Positions 26,433-35,812 of a stretch of 64,000 nt of DNA are shown here, piece by piece. Below the pieces are notes generated by a model. That model had not been told where the DNA came from, ran no database searches, and worked only from the letters and a program-made list of their open reading frames with translations. A program made the translations under genes and the position numbers. Each line of letters starts with the position of its first letter. Position 1 is the first letter of the stretch. Source of the stretch: Streptoalloteichus tenebrarius (GTDB lineage Bacteria; Actinomycetota; Actinomycetes; Mycobacteriales; Pseudonocardiaceae); contig NZ_JAMTCP010000004.1 in NCBI RefSeq assembly GCF_024171885.1, positions 62,001-126,000 on the forward strand, read 5' to 3'.

Positions 26433-27146
26433 GTGCTGCCAGCATCATCCGCGATGACCGCGGGGAGTTCCGCACACGTTCCAACGGAAACAGCGGCATT
26501 CGACCGGAAACGCCTGTTCATCTTCGACATGGACGGCACCCTGCTGCCGGACACCACGGGGCTGCTCGCGGTCGCCGAGGTGATGGGGAGCGTCGAGCAG
26601 GTGCGGCGGCTGGAGGAGCGGTTCGCCCTGGGTGAGGTCTCCACCGTCGAGTTCACCCGCGCCGTCCACCAGATGTGGGGGCAGGTCGCCCCCGAGACCG
26701 CGCGCCGCGCGTTCGACTCGTGCCGCAAGCTCGACGGGATCGCCGAGGTCCTCCAGGACATCCGCCGGGGCGGGGGAGTCTCCTGCCTGATCACGATGTC
26801 CCAGGACTTCTTCGCCAACCACTTCCTGGAGTACGGGTTCGACCACGTCGTCGCCACGCCGTACCCCGCGACGGTGGACGCGGTGGTGCGCGCGGAGGAC
26901 GTGCTCACCCCGGAGTCCAAGCCGCTGATCGCACGCGATCTGTGCGCACGGCACGGGTTCGCGTGGGAGAGGACCGTCGCCTTCGGCGACTCCGGGAGCG
27001 ACATCCCGCTGTTCGAGCAGCTCGATCTCACCGTGGCGGTCAACGCGAGCGAGCGGCTGGTCGCCATCAGCGCGGTTGCCTATCACGGCGGCTCCCTCCG
27101 GGACGCCTACTTCGCGGCCCTGGCGGCCTTCGCGGCCCGCCACTGA
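26433..27146 (+). CDS. HAD-superfamily phosphatase (SerB-like class IB)
   Basis: 237 residues from a GTG at 26433; an ATG at 26454 is an alternative start. Motif I is FIFDMDGTLLPD with both catalytic aspartates, motif II is ITMSQ, and motif IV is AFGDSGSDIPLF. A helical cap lies between about residues 45 and 110. Such enzymes dephosphorylate small metabolites. First gene of a three-gene plus-strand set with the M24-like protein and an MFS exporter, suggesting a dephosphorylated or exported small molecule. Confidence 0.85.
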   Translation: MLPASSAMTAGSSAHVPTETAAFDRKRLFIFDMDGTLLPDTTGLLAVAEVMGSVEQVRRLEERFALGEVSTVEFTRAVHQMWGQVAPETARRAFDSCRKLDGIAEVLQDIRRGGGVSCLITMSQDFFANHFLEYGFDHVVATPYPATVDAVVRAEDVLTPESKPLIARDLCARHGFAWERTVAFGDSGSDIPLFEQLDLTVAVNASERLVAISAVAYHGGSLRDAYFAALAAFAARH

Positions 27147-27195
27147 ACCGGCGCGACACCGCCGGGAGACAGGACAACATTTCTGGGGGTTCACC

Positions 27196-28041
27196 ATGTC
27201 TACAGGCGATTTACGGGTCAGAGTGGAGAGCGACCTCAACCCGGGGCGCACCATCGTGGCCGAGGCCTTCCTGAAAACGCTCCGCGCCCTGCGGGGGCAG
27301 ACCGACGTCACCGAGATCGATTTCCGGGACCAGTGGCACCGCCGGATCGCGGCGTCCGGCGAGATGACCTGGGAAGGGTGGTACACGCCGCCGTCCAACG
27401 GGATGGCCGTGCTGTTCGCCAGCGGCGCCGACGCCAGCCGGGTGCACTTCAGGACCTTCCGGGACCGGGAGAGCTACGTGTCGAGCCGGGTCATCGACTG
27501 GGCGGACGGCGTCATCCTGGGCTACGCCTCCAACGTCCACCGGATGACCGGCCTCCCCGGCGACTTCGCGACCACCGTGTACCTGGGCGAGCAGCCGCGA
27601 ATCATCGAACACTTCCGGCGGGCCCGCGCCGTCTGCCGCGACATCATCGCCGCCGCGGACGGAAACATGACCGCCGGCGAGCTGCACCGCGTCGGGATGC
27701 GGTTGTTGGCGGAACGGGGCCTGGCCGGCACGACGCACAGCGACACCGACCCGAACGGCGACAACATCGGCCACACGTTGCCTCGGCTCCCGGTGGTGCC
27801 CGTGGGGTTCACGCTGCGCCCCGAGCAGGTCGACCGGCTGCGGCACGGCCGGAAGTTCCTCCGCCGGGACGGCGACTGGCGGCTGGACTCGGTCAACCAG
27901 TTCACCATCGAGCCCCAGGTGGTCTCTTCGGCGGATGCGTCGCTGCCGAAGGTGATGCTGCACTACGTGGTCAGCATGAGAGACGGCGTGGCGGTCTGCG
28001 ACCGGTGTGAGGACCCCCTGGCAGAGGTGGAGATCATCTGA
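27196..28041 (+). CDS. M24 (pita-bread)-like protein of unknown substrate
   Basis: 281 residues from an ATG behind GGGGG. The C-terminal half recalls creatinase/aminopeptidase P enzymes: helix FRRARAVCRDIIAAADGNMT, then TTHSDTDPNGDNIGHTLP in place of the metal-site GHGIG region, and VNQFTIEPQVV in place of the TIEPG strand. One Asp pair, the His and one Glu are present, but the standard five-ligand order (D, D, H, E, E) is not clear. The N-terminal part is unrelated to what I know. Its TGA overlaps the exporter ATG. Confidence 0.6.
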   Translation: MSTGDLRVRVESDLNPGRTIVAEAFLKTLRALRGQTDVTEIDFRDQWHRRIAASGEMTWEGWYTPPSNGMAVLFASGADASRVHFRTFRDRESYVSSRVIDWADGVILGYASNVHRMTGLPGDFATTVYLGEQPRIIEHFRRARAVCRDIIAAADGNMTAGELHRVGMRLLAERGLAGTTHSDTDPNGDNIGHTLPRLPVVPVGFTLRPEQVDRLRHGRKFLRRDGDWRLDSVNQFTIEPQVVSSADASLPKVMLHYVVSMRDGVAVCDRCEDPLAEVEII

Positions 28042-29330
28042 TGGACGCGGGCGTCGCGAGCGGGGAGAACTACGGCGAGGAACGAACCAGGACCGACTGG
28101 TTCACCGTCGCGTTGCTCTTCCTGGCGGGGATCGGCTCCGCCATGCACTTCGCCAAGATCCCCGCGGCACTGCCGTTGATCTCGACGGAGCTGGGGCTGT
28201 CCACGGTGGGCGGTGGCCTGGCCGTGTCGCTCGTGGCCGTGATGGGCATCGTGCTCGGCGTCGCCGCCGGCGCGTTGGTCGACGCGTGGGGTCGGCGCCG
28301 GCTGCTGCTGGTGTCGCTGGTGGGTGGCGCGGTCACCTCGGCGCTCATCCCGCTGTTCGACTCCACCGGCGGCTTCCTCGCGCTGCGGGTGGTGGAGGGG
28401 CTGTCCCACCTCGTCATCGTGGTCGCCGCGCCCAGCCTGATGGGCGTGGTGGCCCGGCCGGCCGACCGCCCGCTGGTCATGACGATCTGGGGTGCCTTCT
28501 TCGCGGTCGGCTTCGCCGTGACCGACGTGATCGCGCCGGGCCTGCTGGGGCGCTGGGGCTGGCCGTCGCTGTTCCACGCCAACGCGGTCCTGTTCGCCGT
28601 GACCGCGGCCCTGCTCTGGCCACGGCTGAACCGCCTGGCCCGGTTGCAGACGTTGGAGCCCGCCCCCACCGGGGTGGGGCTGGCGCGCCTGGCCCGCGAC
28701 CTCGTCCGCGACCACGGCCGCCTCTACCGCCACCTGCCGATCATGTTCGCCACCGGCGCCTTCGTGCTGCACTGCCTGTTGTTCAACGCCTACCTCACCT
28801 ACGTCCGCCAGCTCCTCGTCGACGAGGAGGTGTTGGACGGCGCCGCCGTCGGGCCCTGGATGTCGTTGCTCGCGGTGTTGTCGATCGTGAGCACACTGGT
28901 GATCGGCGGCGCGCTGCTGCGGTTCGGGGTCTCCCCGTTCCGGATCCTGGTGGGCGCCTTCGTGTGCGAGGCGGTCGCCGGCGTGGTGGTGTTCGCCGCC
29001 CTCGGCGGGGAGACAGTCGTGCTCACGGCGAGCATCGTCCTGTTCGTGTTCGACGGGCTCGTCCAGGGTGCCACGTTCGCCACCATTCCCGTGGTGGCCA
29101 GCGACCGGATGGCCGCGCTCGCGCACGGCGCCTTCGCGCAGGGCGGCAACGTCGGCAGCTTCGCCGGCCCGCCCCTGTTCGCCGCGGTCCTCACCTGGAC
29201 CGGCGGATGGGCGGCCAACGGCGTCGTCACCGCGGTGGGCTGCGCGGCGGGCGTGGCGTGCACCGTGGTGGCCGCCGTGTTCGCCCGCCGCGCGGTCGTC
29301 GGGCCGAGCGCGGCTACCGTGCCTCGATGA
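28041..29330 (+). CDS. MFS transporter (drug/metabolite exporter)
   Basis: 429 residues with 12 hydrophobic helices. Between helices 2 and 3 lies GALVDAWGRRRLLLVSLVGG, the MFS motif A (GxLxDxxGRRxxL). The start overlaps the previous stop by one base (TGATG), so it is translated with the HAD and M24-like genes. A short acidic N-terminus precedes helix 1. Likely exports the product of this set. Confidence 0.9.
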   Translation: MDAGVASGENYGEERTRTDWFTVALLFLAGIGSAMHFAKIPAALPLISTELGLSTVGGGLAVSLVAVMGIVLGVAAGALVDAWGRRRLLLVSLVGGAVTSALIPLFDSTGGFLALRVVEGLSHLVIVVAAPSLMGVVARPADRPLVMTIWGAFFAVGFAVTDVIAPGLLGRWGWPSLFHANAVLFAVTAALLWPRLNRLARLQTLEPAPTGVGLARLARDLVRDHGRLYRHLPIMFATGAFVLHCLLFNAYLTYVRQLLVDEEVLDGAAVGPWMSLLAVLSIVSTLVIGGALLRFGVSPFRILVGAFVCEAVAGVVVFAALGGETVVLTASIVLFVFDGLVQGATFATIPVVASDRMAALAHGAFAQGGNVGSFAGPPLFAAVLTWTGGWAANGVVTAVGCAAGVACTVVAAVFARRAVVGPSAATVPR

Positions 29331-30276
29331 GGAACGCGTCGCCCCACCAGTACTCGGCGAGGAACTCCGGCTCCCGCGCCGCCTCGAAGCCGGCGGCCCG
29401 CAGATCGTGCAGCCAGTCCTCCACCGGCTGCTCGAAATGCACCCGGTCCTCAGTCGGGCGGAGCGTGCCGAGGAACACCGGGACGAGGAATCCCTGACGC
29501 ACCAGGTTGTGGTCGCCGGGGTATTCGGCCAGCCCGACCTCGTAGCGCGTCACGACGTAGTCGAACCAGTCGGGGTGCAGGGCGTGCCCGACGCGGGGAA
29601 CATCGAACTCGACGAGGATCACCCGCTTTGTCAGGGGCCGCAGCCAACGCAGCGCGGGAACGCGTTCCGGCGCGGGAACCGCGAGCATCGCGAACGTTTC
29701 CTGGACAAGGTCCCAGGTGTTGTCCGGGTCCGCCTCGCCGGCGGCGACGAAATCCTCGATCGTCGTGTTGATCGCGCGGTGGTGGACGCCGCGACGGGCC
29801 AGCTCGGAACGGACGACGTCGAGTCGCGGCGCGGACGGTTCGAGCACGTCGACCCGGCCGATCGTGTCCGGGAGCGCCGGCAGGAGAGCCAGTCCCTCAC
29901 CAGTGCCGACATCCAGCAGCGACGTGGGCCGCAGTGCCGCGTAGCGCGCCCGCAGCGCCGCGTGGGTGCGTTGGTAGAGCCCGACGTTGCCGCCGCCCCT
30001 CGCGAACGCGGAGAAGGCGTCCGGCGAGATGTAGACATCAGTGGTGTCGGCGTCACCGGTCGCGCGTTCCAAATAGTGCGCACATTCCCGGAGCACCTGC
30101 CGTTCCGGTGCTGCCGCTAGAGCGGACCGCAGGTGCGTCAACGCCGCGTCGCGGTCCTGCGCGGCGAGCGCGACCAAGCTCACGTACAGCAATTCGTCAG
30201 GTGTTCTCGCTGTTTCCGACAAAACGCCGTGTGCAACGCCCTCCTGGTATCCCTTCCATAAGTCAACAATGGACAT
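29314..30276 (-). CDS. SAM-dependent methyltransferase
   Basis: 320 residues from the ATG at 30276 behind GAGGGAG. The N-terminal helical part (about 1-100) resembles small repeat helices; the catalytic Rossmann domain carries LLDVGTGEGLALLP (motif I) and VDVLEPSAPRLDVVRSEL (motif II). The gene converges on the MFS gene with a 17-base overlap of their 3' ends. Acceptor unknown; position suggests it belongs to the same small-molecule locus. Confidence 0.82.
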   Translation of the reverse strand: MSIVDLWKGYQEGVAHGVLSETARTPDELLYVSLVALAAQDRDAALTHLRSALAAAPERQVLRECAHYLERATGDADTTDVYISPDAFSAFARGGGNVGLYQRTHAALRARYAALRPTSLLDVGTGEGLALLPALPDTIGRVDVLEPSAPRLDVVRSELARRGVHHRAINTTIEDFVAAGEADPDNTWDLVQETFAMLAVPAPERVPALRWLRPLTKRVILVEFDVPRVGHALHPDWFDYVVTRYEVGLAEYPGDHNLVRQGFLVPVFLGTLRPTEDRVHFEQPVEDWLHDLRAAGFEAAREPEFLAEYWWGDAFLIEAR

Positions 30277-30563
30277 GTCCGGCTCCCTCTCGGGTCGTGG
30301 GCGAAGGTCGGCGTGACGGTAGCACCCAGCAGGGGTCACCTGAGCACAGATGAAAGATCTCGACGACAGGCCGATTTCGCGAACGATTCCCGTGCCGTGT
30401 GTCGGGGATTTGGTGAGAAGCCGCAGCATCGGCCGCCCGTCGACTCGGGCGCGATGGGGCACTCAGGGCGTCGTTGACACAGTGGGGGCGGAGCCACCAC
30501 CTTCGTGCGGCGGTCGACGGGGCGCGCACTGTGCTCTGGATCTGTGCTCTGAATCTGGGAGGC

Positions 30564-30800
30564 ATGCACCGCGCTGCCACCCACCTCCCCACCGCCAAGG
30601 ACACCTTCGACATCGCCAGTTAGCCGGCGGGAGCCGTCATCTACCTCTCGCGAGCCGCCGAAGCTCGCCTGGTCCTGGGGGACCCAGACGCCGTCGCCGA
30701 CCTGTACCTGCGAGCCGTGCGCTGCAACGACTGCATCGTCTCCGCGCGCGCCGGCCACACCCTGACCGCGTTCGGGACATGCCTGGCGCGGCAACGAACC
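30564..30800 (+). pseudogene. Relic with one in-frame stop
   Basis: An ATG behind GGAGG reads MHRAATHLPTAKDTFDIAS, hits TAG at 30621, and continues in the same frame as AGAVIYLSRAAEARLVLGDP, VADLYLRAVRCNDC and AFGTCLARQR before composition decays. It looks like the helical repeat part of a regulator. Inactivated by the stop. Confidence 0.4.
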
Positions 30801-31547
30801 CCGGCGTCAGGTGTTGGGTTCTGGCGATGTGGTGATGGGGTAGACCTTCCCGCGCTGCGCCGGGCGGCCGAGAGAGTGGCCGGCCCCTCGATGCTCTCGC
30901 CACCAAGAAGGTCAGCGACATCGACTTCCGGTCGCGGCGTTCGCACACGACCACCTCGAAGGGACGGGGGCGGACTTCTGAGTCCGCCAGTGACACCGCC
31001 GCCCGCCCCGTTGGCACCGGCATCTGCCCTGGCCACCATGAGCGCCGCCGGGGGACGGGCTGGGGGTGGTCCTCGGTGCCACCTGGATCGGGGCGGTGGC
31101 GGGCGTCCCGCGCAACGTGGTCTCGACCGCAGGTGTGGTGGCCGGCACCGGGACCACCAGGGCGGCGATCGGCGACGTGACACATTACGCCGCGACCGGC
31201 AACAAGTGGATCGACTCAGCCGCCGCCTGTGCGGGGAGGACCTGGAGCGGGTCTGGAGCATCCCGGCCGCCACGAAGCAGGCGACCCGCCACCCGTCGAG
31301 CGTGTCCTCATGCCCCCTCACCGGGAGGGCAGGCTGGCCGCCCGCCCGCGTCCGTCGCGCCGCCGGCCTCCAGGAGTACGCACGTCAGGCGGCGCCAACC
31401 AGGCGGCATCGACCGGGTGGACGATGGGCCGCCCAAGGGTCAGGGGAGGGCCGTGCACCCGTCCGCGCCACACACTGACCGACGTGACCCGCATGTCACA
31501 GTTCGCACCCGCTGTCCCGTCTGCTGGGTGACGGCGAGGAGGAGAGG
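30801..31547. other. Degraded stretch without a supported gene
   Basis: No intact gene. A plus-strand piece near 31060-31215 (WIGAVAGVPRNVVSTAGVVA) has coding-like composition but no start, end or family. Confidence 0.35.
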
Positions 31548-32085
31548 ATGCGTGAGGCGAACGGACACCGAGTCGTGGTGCTGGGGGCGGGCTATGCCGG
31601 ACTGGTCGCCGCCCAACGCCTGGCCCGCCGGATCTGCCCGCGGGGTGCGAGCGTGACCCTGGTCAACGCCGAGCCCCGGTTCGTGGAACGGATCCGACTG
31701 CACCAGGTCGCGGCCGGACAGACCGTGGCCGACCTGCCGCTGGCGGCGTTGCTCGCCGGCTCCGGGGCGCGCCTGCTGGTCGGCCGGGTCACCGGGATCG
31801 ACCTGGACGCTCGGACGGTCCGGGTGGGGGAGGAGAAGATCGGCTACGACACCCTCGTCTACGGGCTGGGCAGCGTGACCGACGTGAACACCGTGCCCGG
31901 GGCGGCCGAGCACGCCGCCGTGCTGTCCTGGCCTCAGGAGGCGCTCCGGCTGGCCGCGCGCCTGAGCGACCTCGCGCGGCGCGGCGGCGCCGCGGTGGTC
32001 TGCGGCGGCGGGCCGACCGGCGTCGAACTGGCCACGGAGCTGGCCGAGTCCTATCCGGGGCTGTCCGTCCGGATGGTCACCCGAT
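31548..32085 (+). pseudogene. N-terminal 180 residues of an NDH-2-type NADH dehydrogenase
   Basis: The ATG follows GGAGGAGAGG. FAD site HRVVVLGAGYAGLVAAQRLA, NAD site AVVCGGGPTGVELATELAES, and YDTLVYGLGSVTDVN identify a type II NADH:quinone oxidoreductase-like flavoprotein. Homology ends abruptly after LSVRMVT at about 32080, where a relaxase fragment begins on the opposite strand. The quinone-binding and membrane-anchor C-terminal half is gone. Confidence 0.75.
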
Positions 32086-32590
32086 GGGGGTCGCCCGTGC
32101 GGGACTCCCAATGCACGAACGCTGCCCCACAGATCCCGTCGATATCGACTTGGGCTTGGCCCTCGCTGCCGGAGCGGGTGAACGCGGCGTTCGCCTCGAT
32201 CCACCGCACCGTGTCCGCCACCGCCCGCCGGTGCGCGGCGAGGATCCGCTGGGCGGTCTCGGGTTCGGACACCGCCCACACCACGCTGGCGGACTTGGGC
32301 GGGGCGAACACCAACTCGTACCCGGACACCGCGGTCTTGGTCTTGGCGCGCTCCTGGGCCAGCCACTTCCGGAGCTCCGCGTCATCGCTGGGGGCACGAC
32401 CATGCTGCTCGACGAACACCGCCCGCTGCACGCCGCGGCGAATACCCGCCCGCACGGTCTCGTCAATCGGATCATTCGGCGCCCGGCCGTTACGCAGGTT
32501 GTGGGCGACGTGGGCCCGCCCGACCCGGCGCCGAAGGTCTCCGACGACCCCGTACTCCGGGAACCGCCGCCCGAGCTGGGTGTGGCGGGA
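32086..32590 (-). pseudogene. Internal fragment of a TrwC/MobF conjugative relaxase
   Basis: Reading starts mid-protein: GRRFPEYGVVGDLRRRVGRA, then AVSGYELVFAPPKSASVVWA, AHRRAVADTVRWIEANAAFT and AAFVHWESRTGDPH. The FSPPKSVSxLWAL-type block and the AFRHxTSRxGDPxLHTH block are hallmarks of TrwC relaxases. The fragment stops just at GDPH, before the metal-binding HxHxH. The N-terminal tyrosines are also missing. It marks a former conjugative element. Confidence 0.7.
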
Positions 32591-32767
32591 CTGGTGGCGG
32601 AAGCTCGGAGGTAGGTGGCGGGCCTTCGACAACCAGCCCGGCCTTGGCATCGAGGCGAGTGGCTCCGTGGCGCCCGGCCACGGAGCCTGCGCAAAACCCG
32701 TTGGCGGACTACGGCGGCCACTGCTAGTCTTTCGGCGGCCGTGCGAGAGACCGAGGAGGTGGTACCC

Positions 32768-32818
32768 GTGAACGTATCGACATGGGTGCTCCCCTCAGGG
32801 GTCACGGTCGGGCGATAG
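32768..32818 (+). CDS. Possible 16-residue leader peptide
   Basis: GTG at 32768 lies 8 bases behind GAGGAGG and encodes VNVSTWVLPSGVTVGR, then TAG. The next gene starts 46 bases later. The strong ribosome site argues for translation. No known attenuator codon run. Confidence 0.35.
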   Translation: MNVSTWVLPSGVTVGR

Positions 32819-32863
32819 GTCGTCCGGGAGCGCCGTTCACGAGCACTCCCGAAAGGCACGACC

Positions 32864-33595
32864 GTGCAATTCACTTCCGAACAGCGCCTCGACGACGGCG
32901 TCCTCGAACGCGGGTTCACCCTCGGCGAGATCCCCGGCATCCTGTGGACGCCCGCATCCGCATCCGCACCGGCCCCGCTGATCCTGCTCGGCCACCCCGG
33001 CGGACTGCACCAGATGTACCCCCGACTGGTGGCCCGGGCCCGGCACTCCGCGGCGGAGGGCTTCGCCGCGGCCACCATCGAGCTCCCCGGGGGCGGTGAC
33101 CGGCCCCGTTCCGCCGCAGCCGATCAGGCCCGCGCCGACCTGCGCCGGGCGCTGGAGGCCGGCGAGCCGGTCGACGGCGAGATCGTCGACCGGCTCGTCC
33201 TCCCGCTGGTCGACAAGGCGGTCCCGGAATGGCGGGCCACCCTGGACGCCCTCCTTTCGCTTCCCGAGATCGGCGGCCCGGTCGGGTACGAGGGAGGGGT
33301 GATCGCCATCGGCATCCGGCTGGCGGTGGTCGAGCCGCGCATCTCGGCCGCCCTTCTGTTCGCCGGGAGTTTCGTGCCCCGCGCCATGTTCGAGGAGGCC
33401 CAGCAGGTCACCATTCCGCTGCAGGTCCTGCTGCAGTGGGACGACGAAGGAAACGACCGGCATCTGGCCCTGGACCTGTTCGACGCCTTCGGCTCCAAGG
33501 AGAAGACGCTGCACGCCAATATGGGCGGGCACACCGGCGTCCCGCAGTTCGAGGGGGACGCCGGGAGCCGGTTCTTCGCCCGGCACCTGAAGTAA
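32864..33595 (+). CDS. Alpha/beta-hydrolase-fold protein with a substituted nucleophile
   Basis: 243 residues from a GTG behind GAAAGG. LILLGHPGGLHQMY is the oxyanion-hole region of dienelactone-hydrolase-like proteins and LLQWDDEGNDRHLA gives the acid. The late His is in NMGGHTGVP. The nucleophile elbow should be GxSxG, but the sequence is GGVIAIGIRLAVVEP, with Ala where Ser is expected. Either a different residue serves, or it is not a hydrolase. Not in an operon apart from the small upstream ORF. Confidence 0.75.
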   Translation: MQFTSEQRLDDGVLERGFTLGEIPGILWTPASASAPAPLILLGHPGGLHQMYPRLVARARHSAAEGFAAATIELPGGGDRPRSAAADQARADLRRALEAGEPVDGEIVDRLVLPLVDKAVPEWRATLDALLSLPEIGGPVGYEGGVIAIGIRLAVVEPRISAALLFAGSFVPRAMFEEAQQVTIPLQVLLQWDDEGNDRHLALDLFDAFGSKEKTLHANMGGHTGVPQFEGDAGSRFFARHLK

Positions 33596-33645
33596 GGCCG
33601 GGCCGTCAGGCCGGCAGCAGACGATAGGAACTGTCGGCCAGGACG

Positions 33646-33684
33646 CCGCCATCGAGGACAGGCCCCGGCCCTCCTCGATGGCGG
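33646..33684 (+). terminator. Terminator after the hydrolase-fold gene
   Basis: A perfect 13-base-pair stem (33646-33658 with 33672-33684) with a 13-base G/C-rich loop, about 50 bases after the stop. Confidence 0.7.
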
Positions 33685-34242
33685 TGCGGGCTGCGTTGCC
33701 GATTCCGCCATCTTGGTCCGAACAATCCACCCTGCTCAGGGACCGGACCTAGTTGTCGAAGTGCACGTCGGTGGCGAGCCTGTCCGCCAACTTCATCCGG
33801 AAAGGACAGGAGGGGTGGGGCCGTGGCCAGGGTGAGGGCGGCGTGGGTTGCGGTGCCCGGGGAAGTGGGCTGGGACTGGGGGCGGGGCGGTGCGGGGCTG
33901 CGAGCGGGTTCGGCGGTCGGGCGCTGGCGGGGTGGGGGCGGCGGCTGTCCGAAGAAGGGGGGCAGGCGACCACGACAAGGCGGGAGCGGGACTGCGTTCG
34001 GGTTGGCCTGCTGCCGTCTGGGGTGGGTGCGGAAGGTGGTCGGTGGCAAGCCGGCGGAGCGCTAGCGGAGCAGGCGCGGCAGGCGAGCGCCCTGGCCGCC
34101 TTGATCAGGGTGACCACCGGATGCTCGTGTCGGTGTGCGGCTGGTAGCACCCCGGGCCCGACCGGCGGGCGGCATGCGAACGCCGGTGGTCCCACGGCTG
34201 GGCTGTGGGACCACCGGCGCGTACTCGGGTATCTCGTGGCGG
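33685..34242. other. Purine-skewed stretch, no supported gene
   Basis: The plus strand is strongly G-rich from about 33810 to 34060. Frames on both strands are Gly/Arg- or Pro/Ser-rich and look non-coding. A minus-strand end reading MKLADRLATDVHFDN (33791 to 33749) is the only coding-like piece. Confidence 0.35.
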
Positions 34243-34683
34243 TCAGTGTGTGGTCTGGACGTCGGGGTTGTGCCCGTGGGGGCTACAGCACACCCAGCAG
34301 TCGAAGCACACCTGCGGGACGTCGGGCGGAAGGGTTTCGTCCATCGCCGTGTGGCAGCACACGCACTCGGCGGTGTCGGCGTCGGGCGTGGGCGCGAACC
34401 ATCTGGAGACGAGAGACCGGATGCGGCGGATCGTGTTCACGGGATGGCCTCTTCGTGTCAGGCGGCGAGGGTGAGGGCGGCGGGGATCGGGTGGGGCTGG
34501 GGGGTGGGCTGCTGGGGGGAGACGGCGGCACTCCACGCACAAACCCCGGCGAAGAAGGCGGCCGTCGGGTCGGCCGTTGGCGCGTCGGTACCGGGCCGTC
34601 GCACCACATCCCTGACAACTGGTCGGCGCCGGGAGGGCGGGGGCGTGGGCCGCCTGTTCCAGCGCGGCGCTGTTACGCATCAC
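34243..34683 (-). CDS. Cysteine-rich zinc-ribbon-like small protein
   Basis: 146 residues. Two zinc-ribbon-like units: CQGCG with CVEC, then CVCC with CFDCWVCC. A GTG at 34440 behind AGAGG could start only the second unit (65 residues). The stretch between the units is Pro/Arg-rich and might be non-coding. Last gene in a minus-strand run of mobile-element-type genes. Function unknown; such proteins often bind nucleic acid. Confidence 0.45.
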   Translation of the reverse strand: MMRNSAALEQAAHAPALPAPTSCQGCGATARYRRANGRPDGRLLRRGLCVECRRLPPAAHPPAPPDPRRPHPRRLTRRGHPVNTIRRIRSLVSRWFAPTPDADTAECVCCHTAMDETLPPDVPQVCFDCWVCCSPHGHNPDVQTTH

Positions 34684-34788
34684 CCACCGTGTGATGACGG
34701 CTCGCTCATGGGGTGTGCCTGAGAATCTGGATGTCCTCGGCGGTGGTGTGGTTGGCGGTCACACTGTCGTGCCCGGGTGGATCGTGAG

Positions 34789-35079
34789 TCACGAGGCGAC
34801 CCTCGGGCGCTGCTCCACAATGGACTGTTGGGTGTGGATGGTGCGTAGGCGTCGCGCCGTCGCCTCGATCCGCGCGCGCGTGGAGTAGGGGAGGCGCGGC
34901 AGCGCGCGGTGGTGCCGTCGGGGACACAGCGGCCGACCCAGGCCGGCGCGCTGGAGGAGCGCGGTCACCGTCACCCCTGGCACTTGGTCGTCGAGGCCGT
35001 GACGAGGACACGGACCAGCGGTGGGCGCCGAGTGGTGCTGGTCGTGGGTGATGAGCCAGGTCTGGTCAGGAGGCGTCAT
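34789..35079 (-). CDS. Small hypothetical protein of the element operon
   Basis: 96 residues. Its ATG lies inside the end of the upstream gene (14-base overlap), a sign of translational coupling. Sequence is His/Arg-rich (LITHDQHHSAPT; RLCPRRHHRAL-like block; ARIEATARRLRTIHTQQ). No family recognised. Confidence 0.4.
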   Translation of the reverse strand: MTPPDQTWLITHDQHHSAPTAGPCPRHGLDDQVPGVTVTALLQRAGLGRPLCPRRHHRALPRLPYSTRARIEATARRLRTIHTQQSIVEQRPRVAS

Positions 35080-35812
35080 CGCGGTGTCCTCGCAGGAGGA
35101 GGCGGCGGATCAGCGCGGTGTGCTGGTAGATGTCCCGGCTGGTCAGGACGCGGTCGTGGAGGATCTGTGCCAGTTCGTTCCCGGCGTCGGTGGCCGGGAG
35201 CCGCCGGTGGCGGCTGGCGTGCCGCAGCCGCAGCAGCCCGGGGAGCAGGGGCCGGAGCGCCTCGGGGGCGGGCAGGGTGGGCACGCCGAGGTGGTGCTGG
35301 GCCGCGGGGCGCCACATCCACTCCCGCACCACGGCCTCCCGGGTTCCGCGTGGTGAGGTGAGGGTGGCCAGGTGGGGGACCAGCGTCATCTGGGGTGGGC
35401 GGGCTGTGTCGTGCACGAGGGGTTCGACCCCGGTGACGGCGGCCCCGCCCAGTAGGTAGGAGCCTGAGGATCGGCGGGTGGTGCGGTGCTGGCGGAGGCG
35501 GTGGGCGTAGGCCAGGGCGAGGCGCGCGTCGATGGTGACCGGGCCGGCAGGCACGGCGGTGACGGCGTGGACGAGTGGGACCTGCCGGACGTGATCGGCG
35601 TCGGCCAGCAGACGCCGGGTGCGCAGCAGCAGCAGCACCAGGCCGCGTCCGGGCCAGCCTCCGAGGTCCTGGCAGGCGGGCAGTGCCCGCAGGGCGCAGT
35701 CCGGGGCGGCCAGGACGAGCAGCCCGGTGTGTGGGGCGGCAGGCACAGCGGGCGCCGCGTCCACCGGGATCGCGGCGTCGCCGACGGCGGGGTCAGCGGG
35801 TGTGATCGTCAT
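35066..35812 (-). CDS. Hypothetical protein of the element operon
   Basis: 248 residues, Leu/Ala/Arg-rich, with long predicted helices (ALRPLLPGLLRLRHASRHRR; YQHTALIRRLLLRGHRDD). No membrane segment or signal. Its ATG overlaps the end of the RbpA-like gene by 20 bases and its stop overlaps the next start, so it is mid-operon. Function unknown. Confidence 0.5.
   Translation of the reverse strand: MTITPADPAVGDAAIPVDAAPAVPAAPHTGLLVLAAPDCALRALPACQDLGGWPGRGLVLLLLRTRRLLADADHVRQVPLVHAVTAVPAGPVTIDARLALAYAHRLRQHRTTRRSSGSYLLGGAAVTGVEPLVHDTARPPQMTLVPHLATLTSPRGTREAVVREWMWRPAAQHHLGVPTLPAPEALRPLLPGLLRLRHASRHRRLPATDAGNELAQILHDRVLTSRDIYQHTALIRRLLLRGHRDDAS

Noticed and set aside
33753-34694. A plus-strand frame of over 300 codons in G-rich DNA
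   Set aside because: Gly/Arg-rich low-complexity translation with no motif and no ribosome site; it also crosses a better minus-strand gene.
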